NCBI GenBank assembly: GCA_030527765.1
Contig: JAUNAE010000147.1
Coordinates: forward strand, 1 to 8,864
Length of the DNA stretch: 8,864 nt
Origin: Eubacteriales bacterium
GTDB lineage: Bacteria; Bacillota_A; Clostridia; Lachnospirales; Lachnospiraceae
Direction: 5' to 3'
Shown here: positions 5,597-8,864 of the stretch, in pieces
Numbering within the stretch: the stretch's first letter is position 1
Layout of the letters: each line of letters opens with the position of its first letter
Notes under the pieces: generated by a model
Seen by the model: the letters and a program-made list of their open reading frames with translations, nothing else
The model's database searches: none
What the model was told of the DNA's origin: nothing
Made by a program: the position numbers and the translations under genes

Positions 5597-8500
5597 ATGA
5601 CACAATTTAATTACAGCATTGTCAAAAACCCGGAAATTTTTCAGCAGAACCGCTTGCCGGCTCACGCAGATTATCCTTATTTTGAACAGGAAAACCTTGG
5701 ATGGGAGGATGAGAGCGATTGCAGAAAAAGTCTGAATGGACGCTGGAAATTTTCCTATGCAGACAATTATGCAGAGACCATCCCGGAATTCTGGAAGACG
5801 GATGTAGATGTAAGCGGCTGGGATGAGATTACCGTTCCAGGACATATAGAGACACAGGGATATGACCATCCGGCATATGTGAACACTCAGTATCCATGGG
5901 ACGGACATGAAGAGATTCGTCCGGGACAGGTTCCTGAGAGACACAATCCCACTGGAAGTTATGTGACATTTTTTGAAGTGCCGGAGAAGGCAAAAGGCCG
6001 AAAATTATTTATCAGTTTCCAGGGCGTGGAGAGTGGAATGGCTCTCTGGCTGAATGGAACTTACATTGGATACAGCGAAGATTCTTTTACACCATCAGAG
6101 TTTGATCTGACGGATGCACTGGTAGAGGGCAAAAACCGCCTCGCAGTTCAGGTATTTAAGTGGACTGCAGGAAGCTGGGGAGAGAGTCAGGATTTCTTCC
6201 GCTTTTCCGGTATTTTCCGAGATGTATATCTCTACTGGAAACCGGAAATTCACGTAGAAGACCTGCGCATTCGAAGTGAGGTTTCTGAGGATCTCACATC
6301 CGCAGTGGTGAACGTATGGTATCGCCTGACCGGAAAAGGAGAACTCAGAGCGGTTCTTTCCAGAAATGGTACTCTTGTAGAGGAACGTCGAAAACTTTTT
6401 CCGGAGAATACCGTGACCGTGAATGGCGCAGAGTTCTATGAAGGCGAGTTCGAAATGAAGGTGCAGCGTCCGGTTCTCTGGAGTGCGGAAAGTCCGAATC
6501 TTTACGATATGACCCTTCAGACATACACAGCCGAAGGCAAAGAGTCTGAAATTGTTCTGGAAAAAGTAGGACTTCGACGTTTTGAGATTAAAGACAGTAT
6601 CTTATACCTGAATGGAAAACGAATTGTTTTCCACGGAGTTGACCGTCACGAGTTTGGCAATGAAGAGGGAAGAGCACTGAAGCCGGAGACAACCTGGCAT
6701 GATCTGGTGACGATGAAGCGCAATAACATTAATGCAGTGCGTACCAGTCACTATCCAAATGCCAATACTTTCTACAGAATGTGTGATCAGTTAGGTCTGT
6801 ACATTATCGATGAAGCGAACTTTGAGTCTCACGGTGCCTGGGATGCCATTGAGCGGGGCCACGAGGATATTTCCTTCGCAATTCCGGGAGATCGTCCGGA
6901 GTTTCTGGAACTTATGAAGGATCGTGTCCGCAGCATGTACGAGCGTGACAAAAACCGTCCGTGTGTACTCCTCTGGTCTCTGGGTAATGAGTCCTATGGG
7001 GGATCGGATCTTCTGGCGTGCACGAAGATGCTTCATGAACTGGACCCGGGAAGACCGATACATTACGAAGGTGTGGCACACGACCGCAGATACAATGACA
7101 CTTCCGATGTTGAGAGTACCATGTACGCAACCGTGGAGGATATTAAAGGATTTCTTGCGGAGCACAGAGACAAGCCTTACATCCTCTGTGAATACTCCCA
7201 TGCGATGGGAAATTCCTGCGGTGCGATTCACAAATATATGGATCTTGTGGAAGAGGAGCCCTTGTTCCAGGGCGGTTTCATCTGGGATTACATCGATCAG
7301 TGTCTGACAAAAACAGACCGCTACGGAAGAGAATTCCAGGGATACGGCGGAGATTTCGGCGAGCGTCCGACAGACTACAATTTCAGCGGAAACGGAATTG
7401 TGTATGGGGAGAACAGAGAGCCATCCCCGAAAATGCAGGAAGTGAAGCATGCATATCAGGCAGTTCGCTTCACCTTTGGTGAGGGAGAATCTCTCGTAAG
7501 CCACGAGATGAAACCATTCTATCCGGAAAACATGGAACCGCTGCAGGGTGGACCGCAGATCGTAGTTCCTTCCGATGGAAAAATATCTGTTCATATCAAA
7601 AACGGATTCTTATTCACGAACTTGAATTCCTTTGAAACCCAGGTGGATCTGCACAAAGAAGGAGAACCTTTGGAGTCTCATTTCCTCCGCATTGATTGTG
7701 AGCCGGAGGAGAGTACAGACTTTGTTCTTCCGGTTGTCATTCCGGAGGATGGGGCTGAGTATACCGTCACGGTAAAACTTCTCCTTGCACAGAATACGGA
7801 TTGGGGAGAAGAAGGTCTGGAAATGGCCTGGGGACAGGCAGTTGTTCTTCCGATTGCAGAGAAAAAACATGCTGCGGGAAAAATGGAAGTGATTCACGGT
7901 TATGATAATACAGGAGTCCGTGGAGAAAACTTTGAAATTCTTTTCTCTACTCTTCACGGCGGACTGGTTTCCTACAAATTTAATGGAAGAGAAGTGTTCT
8001 CTGACATTCCGAAACCAAATACATGGAGAGCACCAACAGACAATGATATTGCCAATCTTCTTGTATTCCGCTCCGGCCAATGGAAGGCAGCAGGACTTTA
8101 TGCCACCACGAAATATATGGGCGGACGAAGAGCGACGGATTATACCATTCGGGAATCCGGGGAAGTCGTAGAGGTTTCCTTTACCTATCACCTGCCGACC
8201 AATCCGGTGACAGACTGCATCGTATGCTATGAGGTGCGTCCGAATGGATGGATCGGTGTGGATGTGAAGATGGGAGCAAGTGATGTTATCGGACAGCTTC
8301 CGGAATTCTCCATGCAGTTTGCAGTGGATGCGGATTATGATAATCTGTGCTGGTACGGACTGGGAGCGGATGAGACTTACATCGATCGCTGTCATGCAAA
8401 ACTTGGCATTTACAGAAACAAGGCAGCTGACAATCTGGCGAAATATCTGAAGCCACAGGAGTGTGGCAATAAGATGTCTGTGAGAAAAGCAGCTCTCACA

Positions 8501-8749
8501 GATGAGACAGGACATGGTGTTGTATTTGAGACAGAAGGACTTCAGTTCTCTGCACTTCCGTACACACCACAGATGCTGGAAAATGCAAAACACCCACAGG
8601 AACTGCCGCTTCCGCTGAATACCTATGTGCGCATCGGCGTGCAGCAGGGAGTCGGAGGAGATGATACCTGGGGAGCACCGGTACATCCGGAATTTTTGCT
8701 GGATAATACAAAAGAACTGCATCTGCACTTCTCCTTCTGTGGAGTGTAG
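5597..8749 (+). CDS. lacZ: Beta-galactosidase, LacZ type (glycoside hydrolase family 2)
   Basis: This 1050-residue cytoplasmic enzyme has no signal peptide. It hydrolyses terminal beta-galactosides by a retaining mechanism. By comparison with E. coli LacZ (1023 residues), the acid/base is Glu465 in WSLGNES and the nucleophile is Glu532 in ILCEYSHAMGN. Metal and substrate residues are also kept: Asp199 (SQDFFRFSG), Glu410 and His412 (ANFESHG), Tyr510 (TMYAT), His535, Trp563 (GGFIWDY) and Trp1025 (GVGGDDTWG). The order is an N-terminal jelly-roll sugar-binding domain, an immunoglobulin-like domain, the TIM barrel (about 335-620), a second immunoglobulin-like domain and the C-terminal beta-sandwich (about 770-1050). 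The protein is full length with no missing key residue. Being last in the transport operon, it probably cleaves the imported sugar. Lactose is the default substrate; galacto-oligosaccharides or N-acetyllactosamine are equally compatible. Confidence 0.96.
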   Translation: MTQFNYSIVKNPEIFQQNRLPAHADYPYFEQENLGWEDESDCRKSLNGRWKFSYADNYAETIPEFWKTDVDVSGWDEITVPGHIETQGYDHPAYVNTQYPWDGHEEIRPGQVPERHNPTGSYVTFFEVPEKAKGRKLFISFQGVESGMALWLNGTYIGYSEDSFTPSEFDLTDALVEGKNRLAVQVFKWTAGSWGESQDFFRFSGIFRDVYLYWKPEIHVEDLRIRSEVSEDLTSAVVNVWYRLTGKGELRAVLSRNGTLVEERRKLFPENTVTVNGAEFYEGEFEMKVQRPVLWSAESPNLYDMTLQTYTAEGKESEIVLEKVGLRRFEIKDSILYLNGKRIVFHGVDRHEFGNEEGRALKPETTWHDLVTMKRNNINAVRTSHYPNANTFYRMCDQLGLYIIDEANFESHGAWDAIERGHEDISFAIPGDRPEFLELMKDRVRSMYERDKNRPCVLLWSLGNESYGGSDLLACTKMLHELDPGRPIHYEGVAHDRRYNDTSDVESTMYATVEDIKGFLAEHRDKPYILCEYSHAMGNSCGAIHKYMDLVEEEPLFQGGFIWDYIDQCLTKTDRYGREFQGYGGDFGERPTDYNFSGNGIVYGENREPSPKMQEVKHAYQAVRFTFGEGESLVSHEMKPFYPENMEPLQGGPQIVVPSDGKISVHIKNGFLFTNLNSFETQVDLHKEGEPLESHFLRIDCEPEESTDFVLPVVIPEDGAEYTVTVKLLLAQNTDWGEEGLEMAWGQAVVLPIAEKKHAAGKMEVIHGYDNTGVRGENFEILFSTLHGGLVSYKFNGREVFSDIPKPNTWRAPTDNDIANLLVFRSGQWKAAGLYATTKYMGGRRATDYTIRESGEVVEVSFTYHLPTNPVTDCIVCYEVRPNGWIGVDVKMGASDVIGQLPEFSMQFAVDADYDNLCWYGLGADETYIDRCHAKLGIYRNKAADNLAKYLKPQECGNKMSVRKAALTDETGHGVVFETEGLQFSALPYTPQMLENAKHPQELPLPLNTYVRIGVQQGVGGDDTWGAPVHPEFLLDNTKELHLHFSFCGV

Positions 8750-8751
8750 TA

Positions 8752-8769
8752 TAGTAGAATGTAGTAGAA
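8752..8769 (+). repeat. Short tandem TAGTAGAA repeat after lacZ
   Basis: TAGTAGAA occurs at 8752-8759 and 8762-8769, a ten-base period. Together with the lacZ stop this gives several TAG triplets in a row. No function is evident; it borders the inverted repeats that follow. Confidence 0.45.
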
Positions 8770-8779
8770 CGCAGGGACG

Positions 8780-8840
8780 GGGCTTTTGGCACGATATTTC
8801 GTGTGCCAAGATACTGGGGTCAAAAGCCCATCTCTTTGTT
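8780..8840 (+). terminator. Nested inverted repeats, possible operon terminator or dispersed repeat
   Basis: GGGCTTTTG (8780-8788) is perfectly complementary to CAAAAGCCC (8821-8829). Inside it, TTGGCAC (8786-8792) is complementary to GTGCCAA (8803-8809). The two stems share bases 8786-8788, so they cannot both form completely. The following TCTCTTTGTT is only moderately T-rich, which makes this a mediocre terminator. The compact nested design also resembles small dispersed palindromic repeats. The last 24 bases are A+T-rich with no supported gene. Confidence 0.5.
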
Positions 8841-8864
8841 AATTAAATTAAAACCATTCTTATG

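Noticed and set aside
4826..5944. Antisense open frame (372 codons) across the second permease and the start of lacZ
   Set aside because: It overlaps two convincing genes on the other strand; the composition is unlike a protein and no motif is seen.
7610..8809. Antisense open frame (399 codons) over the end of lacZ
   Set aside because: LacZ is intact and continuous here; the antisense product has no recognisable domain.
8862..8864. ATG at the extreme right edge as the start of a further gene
   Set aside because: No ribosome binding site precedes it and no coding sequence is visible after it.
1..8864. CRISPR array, tRNA, rRNA, phage or toxin-antitoxin genes
   Set aside because: No regularly spaced repeats, no tRNA-like cloverleaf and no matching proteins were seen on either strand.

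Overview
The window reads as a piece of a low-to-mid GC Firmicutes chromosome, most likely a gut Lachnospiraceae (Blautia / Dorea / Ruminococcus-type). This is inferred from strong AGGAGG-type ribosome binding sites, sigma-A-like promoter motifs, Gram-positive style protein sequences and a small membrane protein of a type I associate with Lachnospiraceae. All genes lie on the + strand.

Layout. Positions 1-97 hold a short hairpin and the leader of the first gene. At 98-709 is a cytoplasmic NlpC/P60-like cysteine hydrolase. After a 90-base gap come a small two-helix membrane protein resembling DUF6106 (800-1297) and, overlapping it by four bases, an AraC-family regulator with an N-terminal cupin (1294-2247). 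A 122-base promoter region (2248-2369) carries an extended -10 promoter and two TGCAAAA half-sites 21 bp apart. It precedes a carbohydrate ABC transport operon: a family 1 solute-binding protein (2370-3647), a 208-base gap with a strong hairpin acting as a probable partial terminator, a MalF-type permease (3856-4755), an overlapping MalG-type permease (4748-5575) and a LacZ-type GH2 beta-galactosidase (5597-8749). The window ends in nested inverted repeats that may be the operon terminator or a dispersed repeat.

How it works together. The simplest reading is a beta-galactoside utilisation locus. The AraC regulator senses a sugar signal and activates the promoter at about 2304-2312. The binding protein captures a galactose-containing oligosaccharide, the two permeases import it using an ATPase encoded elsewhere (none is present here), and cytoplasmic LacZ hydrolyses it. 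The substrate (lactose, galacto-oligosaccharide, N-acetyllactosamine or other) cannot be told from sequence alone.

This is mostly a recognisable sugar-uptake operon, not a new system. The points most worth a second look are the binding protein's signal peptide, which has no lipobox cysteine; the operator geometry upstream of it; the ATGA-coupled membrane protein and regulator; and the repeat structure after lacZ.
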